From positions 2,170,001-2,234,000 of the forward strand of contig NZ_ATUG01000002.1 in NCBI RefSeq assembly GCF_000420085.1: a stretch of 64,000 nucleotides of DNA, given 5' to 3'. The notes under the pieces are model-generated. The model was not told the DNA's origin. It ran no database searches and saw only the letters and a list, made by a program, of their open reading frames with translations. A program made the translations under genes and the position numbers. This document shows positions 1 to 7,584 of the stretch, one piece after another (the first letter of the stretch is position 1; each line of letters starts with the position of its first letter). Source of the stretch: Desulfospira joergensenii DSM 10085. Lineage in GTDB: Bacteria; Desulfobacterota; Desulfobacteria; Desulfobacterales; Desulfobacteraceae.

Positions 1-704
1 GGGCCAATGCCAGGAATATCGTTGAGTCCCTGAAAGCGGAGTTTCTCCCCCGGCTTCAGACCCGGTTCCCCGGTGTTACCTACGACCTGGAGGGCCAGGC
101 CAAGCGGACCCAGGAATCCCTTGACAGCCTTGCCAAAGGATTTTCCATTGCCGCCATGGTCATGTTTCTTCTCCTGGCCAGCCAGTTCCGGTCCTATGTC
201 CAGCCCGTGATCATCATGACGGCCATTCCCTTTGGTCTGGTCGGCGCCGTTGCCGGACACCTGGTCATGGGTCTGGATATCACCATGTTCTCCATCTTCG
301 GTATCGTGGCCCTGTCCGGCATCGTGGTTAACGATTCCCTGATCCTCATCGATTCTGTCAACACCCGGGTCAGGGAGGGGGCCGAACTGTTCCGGGCCGT
401 GATAGACACGGGCAAAAGCCGGTTCCGGCCCGTGCTCCTCACCTCGGTAACCACGGTGGCAGGACTCTTTCCTCTGCTCCTGGAAACCAGCTTCCAGGCC
501 CAGTTCCTGATTCCCATGGCCGTTTCCATCAGCTTCGGTCTCATCGCAGCCACCGGGCTGACCCTGGTCTTTGTTCCGGCACTTTACGTGGTAATTCAGG
601 ACATTGTGGAGCTCTTCATCCCGGGGGACAGAGATCCGGGGGGAGAGGGGAAGACCCATTCTCCGGCTGTTGAGAACCAGACATCAAGAATGATTGGATC
701 ATGA
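1..704 (+). CDS. RND-family efflux transporter, C-terminal part (5' end outside window)
   Basis: The reading frame is already open at position 3 and runs to a TGA at 702-704, so only the last 233 codons of an AcrB/CusA-type inner-membrane proton/drug antiporter are present. Visible are the end of the second periplasmic domain and the final membrane bundle: helices around FLLLASQF, IIMTAIPFGLVGAVAG, FGIVALSGIVVNDSLILID and AVSISFGLIAATGLTLVFVP. The GIVVNDSLILID stretch is typical of AcrB-family TM10-11. The stop overlaps the next ATG (ATGA at 701-704), so the two genes are translationally coupled. Substrate cannot be told from the tail. Confidence 0.9.
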   Translation, partial: ANARNIVESLKAEFLPRLQTRFPGVTYDLEGQAKRTQESLDSLAKGFSIAAMVMFLLLASQFRSYVQPVIIMTAIPFGLVGAVAGHLVMGLDITMFSIFGIVALSGIVVNDSLILIDSVNTRVREGAELFRAVIDTGKSRFRPVLLTSVTTVAGLFPLLLETSFQAQFLIPMAVSISFGLIAATGLTLVFVPALYVVIQDIVELFIPGDRDPGGEGKTHSPAVENQTSRMIGS

Positions 705-1558
705 CCCCTAAAGACCGGGAATTCTGGATAAAAGAGTGGGAGCGGGAAAAACCCGGGGACACCCATGCGGTTCACAAGGGGTTTGCCTCTCCGGAATACT
801 GGGACAGAGCAGCCGCAAGCTATAATAAAAATCCCGACGAGGTCCGGGAAAGGCGGATGGACAAAACCCTGGAAATGCTCAGCCAAAAAGGGCTTCTCCA
901 TGAAGGGATACGGATTCTTGACATCGGCTGCGGCACCGGGCTGCATGCCATGACCTTTGCCCGCCAGGGCGCAAGGGTCACGGCCCTGGATTTTTCAAGG
1001 GGAATGCTGGACCGGTGCCGTCTGGATCTGGAAAAAGAACCCGGCCTGAAAGGAAAAATTCTTCTGCTCTGTGAAGACTGGCACGGGATCGACACCCGGA
1101 AAAGAGGCTGGGAGGGTCACTTCGACCTGGTCGTGGCCTTCATGTCTCCCGGGATCGCCACGCCGGATACTTTTCTCAAGATGATGGCCTGCGCCAAAAA
1201 GGGCTGCGCCATCCGGAGCTGGGCAGCCAAAAGAGAGAATCCGATTATGGAGGCCCTCTGGAAGAAGATCATGGACAGACCCCTGGAGGACAAGCCCCAG
1301 ACGATCTTTTATAAGATCAATCTGCTTTTCTCCATGGGATTCTTTCCGGATGTGTTTTTTGATCCCGTGGCCTGGGATCAGAAGATCCCCTTGGAGGACG
1401 AATTCCGGAACCAGCTGGCTTTTTTTAAAAATGTCAGCCGGCGGCCCGGAAAAGAGCTTGCCGGTCTGATCCGGGCGTATCTGGAGGAGATTTCCGTTGA
1501 CGGACATGTGATTAAACAGCTGGAAAGTGTGACTGCGACAGTGATCTGGACCGTATAG
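701..1558 (+). CDS. class I SAM-dependent methyltransferase
   Basis: This 285-aa protein has a Rossmann-type methyltransferase fold. Motif I is ILDIGCGTGLHAMTFARQGA at about residues 71-90, followed by VTALDFSRGMLDRC for the acidic loop that binds the SAM ribose. The start overlaps the stop of the RND gene by 4 bp, suggesting one transcript. The C-terminal half (LLFSMGFFPDVFFDP) resembles small-molecule methyltransferases found beside transport genes, but the acceptor cannot be named. It ends in TAG just before the convergent sensor gene. Confidence 0.85.
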   Translation: MTPKDREFWIKEWEREKPGDTHAVHKGFASPEYWDRAAASYNKNPDEVRERRMDKTLEMLSQKGLLHEGIRILDIGCGTGLHAMTFARQGARVTALDFSRGMLDRCRLDLEKEPGLKGKILLLCEDWHGIDTRKRGWEGHFDLVVAFMSPGIATPDTFLKMMACAKKGCAIRSWAAKRENPIMEALWKKIMDRPLEDKPQTIFYKINLLFSMGFFPDVFFDPVAWDQKIPLEDEFRNQLAFFKNVSRRPGKELAGLIRAYLEEISVDGHVIKQLESVTATVIWTV

Positions 1559-1565
1559 GAATGGA

Positions 1566-2294
1566 TCAGGGACGGCTTGAGGAAGAGTCTATGTCAATGA
1601 TTTCACCCTTGAGATAGGGCTTGGTTCGGTATTTGGTAATGGTCATCAGTTTTTTGGTGATGCTTCCCATGCGCTCTACCTGTTCTTTGATCTTCATCAG
1701 ATTTTCAGTCTGGCCATGGCCCTCAGGCAGATCTTGCATCATGATTTCCGTAAGACCCTGGACGATCATCAATGGCTGGTTGATTTCATGGCATACGGCT
1801 CCCAGGGTCTTCATGACGGCGGACAGTTTTTCTTTTTCAACCAGGGTGCGTTCATGTTCTTTGGCTTCGGTCATATCTTCCAGGGACAGAAGGACTACCC
1901 GTTCCTTATCCAGGAGAATGGGAAGGGTGAATATCTTCAGATGTCTTTCCCCAAACTCTTTGAAAATCATGCTGGTTTCCACCATGTGATGGGGCTTTTG
2001 CAGGATTTCCGTGTCCAGGACGGTCTGCCTGAGGATACACTTTGAACAATCCGAACCGAATCCGCAGCCTTCCGGGGCGTCGTCGTGATGGATGCAGCCG
2101 AATGCCTTTCCGCTGACCTGACCCAGGATATGGGATTTGTCCTTCCCCAGGAACGTGGACGTGGCCTCATTGGCCAGAAGGATGGTTCTGTTTTTATTGA
2201 TAACGGCAATGGAAATGGGCAGGGCGTCAATGACCTTTAAAAGGCTTTCACTGGTGTGGATTCCGGAGTCTGTTACCTGGAAAGTTTTCGGCAA
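1566..2294 (-). CDS. PAS sensor protein with HisKA dimerisation domain but no ATPase domain
   Basis: From a TTG at 2294-2292, preceded by GGGAGG at 7 nt, the frame gives 242 aa. The open frame extends upstream to 2531, but that stretch overlaps the end of the permease gene and does not look like protein. A PAS domain (about residues 20-135) includes a Cys-rich insert with HHDDAPEGCGFGSDCSKC. A linker follows, then a HisKA helix with H169 in GAVCHEINQP. The protein stops about 50 residues after the H-box, so the catalytic HATPase domain is absent. It may be phosphorylated by another kinase or act only as a sensor/dimeriser. It lies downstream of the permease and ArsR gene on the same strand. 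Confidence 0.7.
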   Translation of the reverse strand: MPKTFQVTDSGIHTSESLLKVIDALPISIAVINKNRTILLANEATSTFLGKDKSHILGQVSGKAFGCIHHDDAPEGCGFGSDCSKCILRQTVLDTEILQKPHHMVETSMIFKEFGERHLKIFTLPILLDKERVVLLSLEDMTEAKEHERTLVEKEKLSAVMKTLGAVCHEINQPLMIVQGLTEIMMQDLPEGHGQTENLMKIKEQVERMGSITKKLMTITKYRTKPYLKGEIIDIDSSSSRP

Positions 2295-2437
2295 AGCAAG
2301 GCCCTCCCTGTTTGAGGTTTCCAAGATATGAGTGAGCCGAACAGGGCAAGAATATCTGAAAATCAAGAATTCTTCAAATGATTTATCTGCGATTGTCGGT
2401 CCGGCGCACAATGAATTTGGATCCAACCCCCTTCCTT

Positions 2438-3541
2438 TTAATGTGAGGGCGCATGGCTCCTGTTCCACCAGCCTGAACTCTTCATCCATTGGAATCCCAG
2501 CAGGGCCAGGAGAATGACGGCCGATCCCCATTGAATAAAACGGGGAATGATATGGGGTGCCGTTCCTATCATGGCCTTGGCTTCCATGCCCGTGAACCCG
2601 TAGATCCAGTCCAGGAGAAATCCCATGCCCAGGGAACAGAGGGCCACCATGGACAAATAGATGACCAGGGTGCGGGTACTGAAAAGATCTTTCACCACAT
2701 AGATGGCAGCTGCATTGGTGGCCGGCCCGGCCAGAAGAAAGACCAGTGCCGCTCCCGGGTTCAGTCCCTTGAGGATCAAGGCTGCTGCAATCGGGGTTGA
2801 GGAGGTGGCACAGACGTACATGGGGATGCCCGCACCGAGCATGACCAGCATGGATAAGAGCCTGTGGTCATTGGCCCACAGGGTGATATCCTCGGGGAAG
2901 AAAAAAGTGATGGCCCCGGCAATCAGGATGCCCAGGGTAAAGGGCAGGGCAATATCGGCCACCAGCTCTCCAAAGGCGTATTTCATTCCGTCCCCAAGCC
3001 TGGGAATCAGTCTGCGGGGTTTGGGCCGGTTTCCGGACGCACCTGCATCCGAGGAGCAGCCTCATGTGCTGCCGGAACAGGCCGGTTTGACCATTTTGAC
3101 AGGCTCGAATCCGGGTTTGGGATTTGGGAGAGGATTGAAAAAATTTTCAGCCAATCCCGTTGATATGGCCGTAACAAAGGCGGCAACGGGACGGATCAGG
3201 GTCATGAGAGGATCAAGTATGGCCCAGGATATGGCAATGGAATCCACCCCTGACTCGGGTGTGGCAATCATGAAGGAGAGGGCGGCACCGTTGTTGGCAC
3301 CCTGTTTTTTTAACCCTGTGACCACAGGGATGACCCCGCAGGATCACAGGGGGATGGGGATGCCGAAAAGGGCCGAAAGAAATACCGGCTTGATTTTTCC
3401 CCGGCCCAGGTATTTTTTAATCTGGTCGGCCTTGAAAAAAGCATGGAGCAGGCCGGCGATAAAAAAACCGAAAAGCATGAACACGGACACGTCCATGAAA
3501 ATATCCCATGCTTCAATAAATATATTATAAATACTATCCAA
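2438..3541 (-). CDS. SO_0444/ArsP_1-type membrane permease with two predicted selenocysteines
   Basis: One frame runs from ATG 3541 to the stop at 2438 (367 aa) if two UGA codons are read through: codon 66 (3346-3344) and codon 160 (3064-3062). The first gives GIPIPL-U-SCGVIPV, where this permease family has the invariant PLCSCG motif. The second lies in the Cys-rich cytoplasmic loop (ACSGST-U-GCSSDAG), where relatives carry clustered Cys. Homology continues without shift across both codons. N- and C-terminal halves each carry several membrane helices (DVSVFMLFGFFIAGLLHAF; GAALVFLLAGPATNAAAI). The family is linked to Cu/Zn or metalloid efflux. A neighbouring ArsR repressor (3626-3970) fits metal control. 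Each UGA has its own SECIS-like hairpin, which argues against decay by two point mutations. Confidence 0.85.
3034..3064 (-). promoter_or_regulatory. SECIS-like element for second UGA of the permease
   Basis: The UGA at 3064-3062 is followed after 10 nt by CGGAUGC-AGGU-GCGUCCG (3051-3034). This is a 7-bp stem with one U-G wobble and a GGU-containing tetraloop that begins at nt 18 after the UGA, the spacing expected for SelB recognition. Confidence 0.75.
3314..3346 (-). promoter_or_regulatory. SECIS-like element for first UGA of the permease
   Basis: Reading the minus strand, the UGA at 3346-3344 is followed after 14 nt by CCCUGU-GGUC-ACAGGG (3329-3314): a perfect 6-bp stem with loop GGUC starting at nt 21. 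Bacterial SECIS elements need an apical loop with G in the first two positions about 16-37 nt after the UGA, and the E. coli loop is GGUCU. No fold was calculated. Confidence 0.75.
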
Positions 3542-3625
3542 AAGAGTTCTTCCTTATCATGGGTTTTCGTTCAAATTGGTTCACCAAAATCATCCCAGGC
3601 GGACATGGGTTAATGCCCGGGTTTC

Positions 3626-3970
3626 CTAGTGGTTAATATGGTCAAGGCTCATTTTGATCAAGGTTCTTACATGGTCATCGCTCAGGGAGTAGTAGATAAT
3701 TTTGCCCTCTCTTCTGTTCTTGACAATTTTCAGGGTCCTTAGAATCCTGAGCTGGTGGGAAACGGCAGAGTCGGTCTGTCCGCAGATAACGGCAATATCA
3801 CAGACACAATGCTCCCGGCAGGCAAGGGCAAGGACAATTTTCAGCCTTGAAGGATCGCTCAGGGCCTTAAAAATATCGGCCATCAGGCCCACTTTTTCCG
3901 TTTCCGGAAGGGAAAGAAGGGTTTTTTCCACCTTTTCTCTGTTAATGCATTTTCCCGAACAGATATCCAT
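3626..3970 (-). CDS. ArsR/SmtB-family metal-sensing repressor
   Basis: This 114-aa winged-helix regulator has MADIFKALSDPSRLKIVLAL (dimer/alpha-2 region), the REHCVCDIA segment equivalent to the ELCVCD metal-binding motif of the family, and a recognition helix DSAVSHQLRILRTLKIV. The N-terminus adds two more Cys (MDICSGKC), and the C-terminus ends in His (DHINH), so a thiolate-rich sensor for a soft or borderline metal is likely. ATG 3970 is preferred over ATG 3985 because the operator palindrome (3981-4006) covers the upstream one. It is 85 bp upstream of the Sec permease on the same strand and probably autoregulates both. Confidence 0.9.
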   Translation of the reverse strand: MDICSGKCINREKVEKTLLSLPETEKVGLMADIFKALSDPSRLKIVLALACREHCVCDIAVICGQTDSAVSHQLRILRTLKIVKNRREGKIIYYSLSDDHVRTLIKMSLDHINH

Positions 3971-3980
3971 GCAACACCTC

Positions 3981-4006
3981 ATCATATGAACAATTATTCA
4001 TATGAT
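3981..4006 (-). promoter_or_regulatory. ArsR/SmtB-type operator palindrome
   Basis: ATCATATGAA-CAATTA-TTCATATGAT is a perfect 10-bp inverted repeat around a 6-bp centre. Its TGAA-N6-TTCA core is that of SmtB/CzrA-type operators. It lies directly upstream of the arsR-like start. Confidence 0.8.
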
Positions 4007-4022
4007 AAATCGATTAAAGAGA

Positions 4023-4160
4023 GATGTCAATTCAAAAGTTTTAGATGGGATACTATTGAAATGCACACTTTGATCCGGGCTCCGATGGAGGGCCTTCGGA
4101 CGGGCGGCAGCGAGCTAACCGGGGGCTGCCTGGGGAAAAGCAGCCTGACTGGATGATGGA
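4023..4160. other. GC-rich intergenic stretch with hairpins
   Basis: Between the two regulators lies a GC-rich stretch, unlike the AT-rich ArsR promoter. It contains GGCTGC-N10-GCAGCC (about 4126-4147) and further short complementary pairs. No T tract follows on either strand, so a factor-independent terminator is not supported. No known riboswitch class was recognised. Confidence 0.35.
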
Positions 4161-4547
4161 TCAGCAGTCGTTCTTCTTTATGAAGTCCGTGAACTTTTTA
4201 TAGGTTTTTGAATCCATGATATGCTCCATCTGGCAGGCAGTGGCATCGGCGGTTTCTTCATCCACCTCCAGGATTCTGAAAAAGAAGTCCTTCAGAAATA
4301 CGTGGCGTTTTTCAATGGCCTTGGCGATTTTTTGGCCCTTGGGGGTCAGGGTGACAAAGCCATAGGGTTCATAGTTGATGAACTCCTGGGCGGCCAGTTT
4401 TTTCAGCATGCCGGTAACAGAACCTCTTTTAATGTCCAGCTTCTCGGCAATGTCCTTTGAGCGGGCCACGGTGTTTTTTTCCTGGAGTTCAAGAATGGTC
4501 TCCAGGTAATCTTCAAGGCTCTCTGACAGGTCTGTTTTGTAGGTCAT
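4161..4547 (-). CDS. DtxR/MntR-family metal-dependent transcriptional regulator
   Basis: The 128-aa protein has the family layout: an N-terminal winged helix (SLEDYLETILELQEKN; DIAEKLDIKRGSVTGMLKKL; GFVTLTPKGQKIA) and a dimerisation/metal domain (KRHVFLKDFFFRIL, DATACQMEHIMD) with the usual Cys/Glu/His ligands in CxxEH. There is no SH3 domain, as in MntR and IdeR-like short forms. ATG 4547 is chosen because AAGGAG is 7 nt upstream, whereas ATG 4553 is only 1 nt away. It is divergent from feoAB, whose promoter carries a large palindrome, so it is probably the iron(II)-responsive repressor of that operon. Confidence 0.9.
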   Translation of the reverse strand: MTYKTDLSESLEDYLETILELQEKNTVARSKDIAEKLDIKRGSVTGMLKKLAAQEFINYEPYGFVTLTPKGQKIAKAIEKRHVFLKDFFFRILEVDEETADATACQMEHIMDSKTYKKFTDFIKKNDC

Positions 4548-4649
4548 GATCATTCTCCTTAATCAATTACTGCTATTCTTATACCGAAAAAAACCGGAAG
4601 TCAACTTTTTACCAGGTTCTGTCCTTTTTTTGCTCTGCAGAAAAAACAC

Positions 4650-4678
4650 TTGACACGAAAAAAAGTTAGCTATATAAA
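4650..4678 (+). promoter_or_regulatory. sigma-70-type promoter of feoAB
   Basis: TTGACA (4650-4655), a 17-bp spacer and TATAAA (4673-4678) lie about 70 bp before the feoA start. Confidence 0.75.
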
Positions 4679-4705
4679 ACAATCCACCGTATGGATTATT
4701 TTATA
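4673..4705 (+). promoter_or_regulatory. probable metal-regulator operator in feoAB promoter
   Basis: TATAAAACAATCC (4673-4685) and GGATTATTTTATA (4693-4705) form a 13-bp inverted repeat with one mismatch and a 7-bp centre. It begins on the -10 box, so a bound protein would block open-complex formation. The divergent DtxR/MntR-like regulator is the obvious candidate ligand. Confidence 0.65.
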
Positions 4706-4748
4706 TTTCACACTATACTTTTAAAGCATAGCCAGTAAGGAGATTGAT

Positions 4749-4982
4749 TTGACTAAGATAAATTTGCGTGAGATGAAGGTCAACCAGGCCGGAAGGATAT
4801 CGTCGGTAAAGGCCGCTGGAGAGCTTGGCAGAAGGATCAGGGACATGGGACTCATCCCGGGCAAGGAGATCAGAATCCAGGGCAGGGCGCCATTGTACGA
4901 TCCGGTCTCCCTGAGGGTAATGGGATTTACATTGTCCCTGAGAAACAATGAGGCAGATCATATTCAAGTGGAGGTAGAATAA
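4749..4982 (+). CDS. feoA: FeoA, iron(II) transport accessory protein
   Basis: This 77-aa SH3-like protein has the usual FeoA features: NLREMKVNQAGRISSVKAAG, ELGRRIRDMGLIPGKEI and a C-terminal beta-rich end. It begins with TTG at 4749, preceded by AAGGAG at 6-7 nt; no in-frame ATG is better placed. FeoA is cytosolic and modulates FeoB. It is followed 1 nt later by feoB. Confidence 0.95.
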   Translation: MTKINLREMKVNQAGRISSVKAAGELGRRIRDMGLIPGKEIRIQGRAPLYDPVSLRVMGFTLSLRNNEADHIQVEVE

Positions 4983-4983
4983 T

Positions 4984-7206
4984 ATGAGTACGGCGATTGC
5001 ACTGGCCGGCAACCCCAATTCCGGCAAAACAACCCTTTTCAACGCACTTACCGGTGCCAGGCAGCACGTGGGCAACTACCCCGGGGTAACCGTGGAGAAA
5101 AAACAGGGGACCTGTTCCACAGAATCGGGACAATCCCTCCATCTGGTGGATCTTCCCGGAACCTATTCTCTGACGGCCTATTCCCTTGAAGAAGTTGTGG
5201 CCCGGGATTTTCTGGTCAATGAAAAACCGGCCATGATCATCAATATCGTCGATGCCTCCAACCTGGAAAGAAATCTCTATTTATCCCTCCAGTTCATGGA
5301 AATGGGCCTGCCGGTCTGCATTGCCCTGAATATGATGGATGTGGCCCAAAAAAGGGGGGTTCAAATCAATGTTGAGGCTTTGTCCGGTCTTTTAAACGTC
5401 CCGGTGGTGCCTACGGTGGCCCGGAGCGGTGAAGGAAAAAAGGACCTGTTGAAAACCATTGCCCAAAGCCTGGATAAAAGCTCGACCCGGCCATCCCAGC
5501 CCTTGAAAATATCCTATGGACTGGATATTGATGCGGCCCTGGATGAGATGGAATCCATCATTGCATCGGAAAATTTTCTTACCCAGACCTATGGGGCCCG
5601 GTGGATCGGTCTGAAGTACCTTGAAAATGATCATCAGATTATGGATATGGGCGATTCGGCCTCACCTGAAATCTCTGCCCGTCTCAAGGATATTACCAAA
5701 AAACTGACCCGTCACCTGGATGCCACCTTGAACGTCCATCCCGAGGGACTGATTGCCGATCAGCGGTACGGCTACATCCACTCCCTTCTCAAACAGAATG
5801 TCATCAACTATGTCCAGGACAGGAACCGGCTGCAGATCACCGATAGAATCGACCAGGTGCTGACCCACCGGCTGCTGGGGCCCGTGATCATGATTGCCAT
5901 TCTCATGGGACTCTACCAGTTTACATTTGCCTATAGCGAGGCCCCTGTAGGATGGCTGGAAAACTTTTTCGGATGGCTTTCCGGTATGGCGGATTCCCTT
6001 CTTCCCGACGGCCTTTTAAAGTCCCTGGTGATATCGGGCATTATCGACGGCGTGGGAGGGGTGCTGGGGTTTGCCCCCCTGATCATGTTCATGTTTCTGG
6101 GGATCTCTTTTCTGGAAGACTCGGGCTATCTGGCCAGGATGGCCTTTATGCTGGATCGGGTTTTCCGGATATTCGGCCTCCACGGGGCCTCGGTCATGGC
6201 CTTTATCGTGTCCGGCGGCATCGCAGGTGGGTGCGCCGTTCCCGGTGTTATGGCGGCACGGACCCTGAAATCGCCCAAGGAGCGTCTGGCCACGCTGCTC
6301 ACCGTGCCGTTCATGAACTGCGGGGCCAAGCTCCCGGTCTTCGCCCTGCTGGTGGGCGCTTTTTTTGCAAAAAACCAGGCCCTGGTCATGCTGATCATCA
6401 CCCTGGTCTCATGGACCGGAGCCCTTGTCGTGGCCAGGCTGCTGAGATCCACCCTGATCCGGGGAGAATCCACCCCCTTTGTCATGGAGCTTCCCCCCTA
6501 TCGTCTGCCCACGGTCAAGGGCCTTCTCATCCATACCTGGGAGCGGACCTGGCAGTATGTGAAAAAGGCGGGCACCGTAATCCTGGGGATTTCCATCCTG
6601 CTCTGGGCCATGATGACCTTTCCCGGACTGGACGACGCCGGTAAGGCCGATTTCCAGGCCCGAAAAACAGCCATCACCCGGGACGTTCCTTCCCAGGTTT
6701 TACAGGATATCGAAACCCTTGAAGAGGAGAATTTGGGTGAACAGGCCCTTGCCGTAAAAAAAGCCCTGGTCCAGGTTGATTTCAGCCAGGCCCAGGCCGG
6801 ATTGAAAAATTCCATTGCCGGAAAGATCGGTACCTCCCTGGAGGGAATCACCCGCCTGGCCGGGTTTGACTGGAGAACCAATATCAGTCTGGTGGGCGGG
6901 TTTGCTGCCAAGGAAGTGGTGGTCTCCACCCTGGGGACAGCCTATTCCCTGGGCGAAGTCGACCCGGAGGAAACGTCTTCCCTTTCCCAGAGACTTTCAA
7001 ACATGGAAGGATGGGGCCCTTTAACGGCCCTGAGCCTGATTGTCTTTACCATTTTCTATGCTCCCTGTTTTGTGACCGTGGTCTGCATCGCCAGGGAGGC
7101 CGGATCATGGAAGTGGGGTGCGTTTTCCGTGGTGTTTAATACCGTGCTGGCCTTTGGACTTTCGGTTTTGACCTATCAGGTCGGGTCCCTGTTTGTTTCA
7201 CTATAA
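4984..7206 (+). CDS. feoB: FeoB, GTP-dependent ferrous iron permease
   Basis: The 740-aa protein has an N-terminal G domain with G1 GNPNSGKTT (residues 8-16), G3 DLPG and G4 NMMD, then a GDI-like helical domain. The polytopic core has two Gate motifs containing Cys (GGIAGGCAVPGVMAAR and ALSLIVFTIFYAPCFVTVV) and the NCGAKLPVFALLVGAFF segment. Length and order match E. coli-type FeoB. It imports Fe(II) across the inner membrane. With feoA upstream and a small Cys-rich protein downstream it forms a standard feo operon, controlled by the promoter/operator at 4650-4705. Confidence 0.97.
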   Translation: MSTAIALAGNPNSGKTTLFNALTGARQHVGNYPGVTVEKKQGTCSTESGQSLHLVDLPGTYSLTAYSLEEVVARDFLVNEKPAMIINIVDASNLERNLYLSLQFMEMGLPVCIALNMMDVAQKRGVQINVEALSGLLNVPVVPTVARSGEGKKDLLKTIAQSLDKSSTRPSQPLKISYGLDIDAALDEMESIIASENFLTQTYGARWIGLKYLENDHQIMDMGDSASPEISARLKDITKKLTRHLDATLNVHPEGLIADQRYGYIHSLLKQNVINYVQDRNRLQITDRIDQVLTHRLLGPVIMIAILMGLYQFTFAYSEAPVGWLENFFGWLSGMADSLLPDGLLKSLVISGIIDGVGGVLGFAPLIMFMFLGISFLEDSGYLARMAFMLDRVFRIFGLHGASVMAFIVSGGIAGGCAVPGVMAARTLKSPKERLATLLTVPFMNCGAKLPVFALLVGAFFAKNQALVMLIITLVSWTGALVVARLLRSTLIRGESTPFVMELPPYRLPTVKGLLIHTWERTWQYVKKAGTVILGISILLWAMMTFPGLDDAGKADFQARKTAITRDVPSQVLQDIETLEEENLGEQALAVKKALVQVDFSQAQAGLKNSIAGKIGTSLEGITRLAGFDWRTNISLVGGFAAKEVVVSTLGTAYSLGEVDPEETSSLSQRLSNMEGWGPLTALSLIVFTIFYAPCFVTVVCIAREAGSWKWGAFSVVFNTVLAFGLSVLTYQVGSLFVSL

Positions 7207-7242
7207 ACTTGCACCAGAGAACCAAGAGGAGGAATTTAAAGA

Positions 7243-7410
7243 GTGGATAGTATCGTTTTGGGAATCATATTGATATTGGCCGGAGGATTTGTTGCCCGGA
7301 ATCTTATAAAAACCTTTAAAGGGGAGGGGGGGTGCTCCTGCTCCAGCGGCTGTGATTGTTCAGCCCAAGGAATCCGGGAAAAGACATGCTGCGGCCCAAA
7401 CAGCAAATAG
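7243..7410 (+). CDS. FeoB-associated Cys-rich membrane protein
   Basis: A GTG-started frame of 55 codons follows feoB by 36 bp, with GAGGAGG about 10 nt upstream. It encodes one N-terminal transmembrane helix (SIVLGIILILAGGFVA), a short basic linker (NLIKTFKGEGG) and a Cys-rich tail with CSCSSGCDCS and TCCGP. That is the layout of the small Cys-rich proteins commonly found after feoB (FeoC-like position, different family). A role as metallochaperone or FeoB partner is inferred only from context. Confidence 0.85.
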   Translation: MDSIVLGIILILAGGFVARNLIKTFKGEGGCSCSSGCDCSAQGIREKTCCGPNSK

Positions 7411-7451
7411 TCAGAGCGTAAATCATCAGATTCTGACTTCCCGGTAAAAAG

Positions 7452-7507
7452 AACCCGGTTCCATGGGAAATCTATATCCTTTCCATGGAACCGGGTTTTG
7501 GTTTTTA
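7452..7507 (+). terminator. intrinsic terminator of the feo operon
   Basis: A 15-bp perfect stem (7452-7466 with 7483-7497, AACCCGGTTCCATGG and its complement) with a 16-nt loop is followed by TTGGTTTTT. Confidence 0.9.
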
Positions 7508-7584
7508 GGTTGTCATCTTTTAAAAACGATTTATAGTATACTAAACCGTTTTTCAAACAGAAAATTTAAATTCACAGGTGAAAT

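Noticed and set aside
1564..1570. read-through of the TGA ending the PAS-HisKA protein to recover a HATPase
   Set aside because: The continuing frame lies antisense in the methyltransferase gene and shows no N- or G-box.
4108..4125. GAGCTAAC that resembles an attC R'' core
   Set aside because: No partner GTTRRRY core or paired arms within 140 bp on either side.
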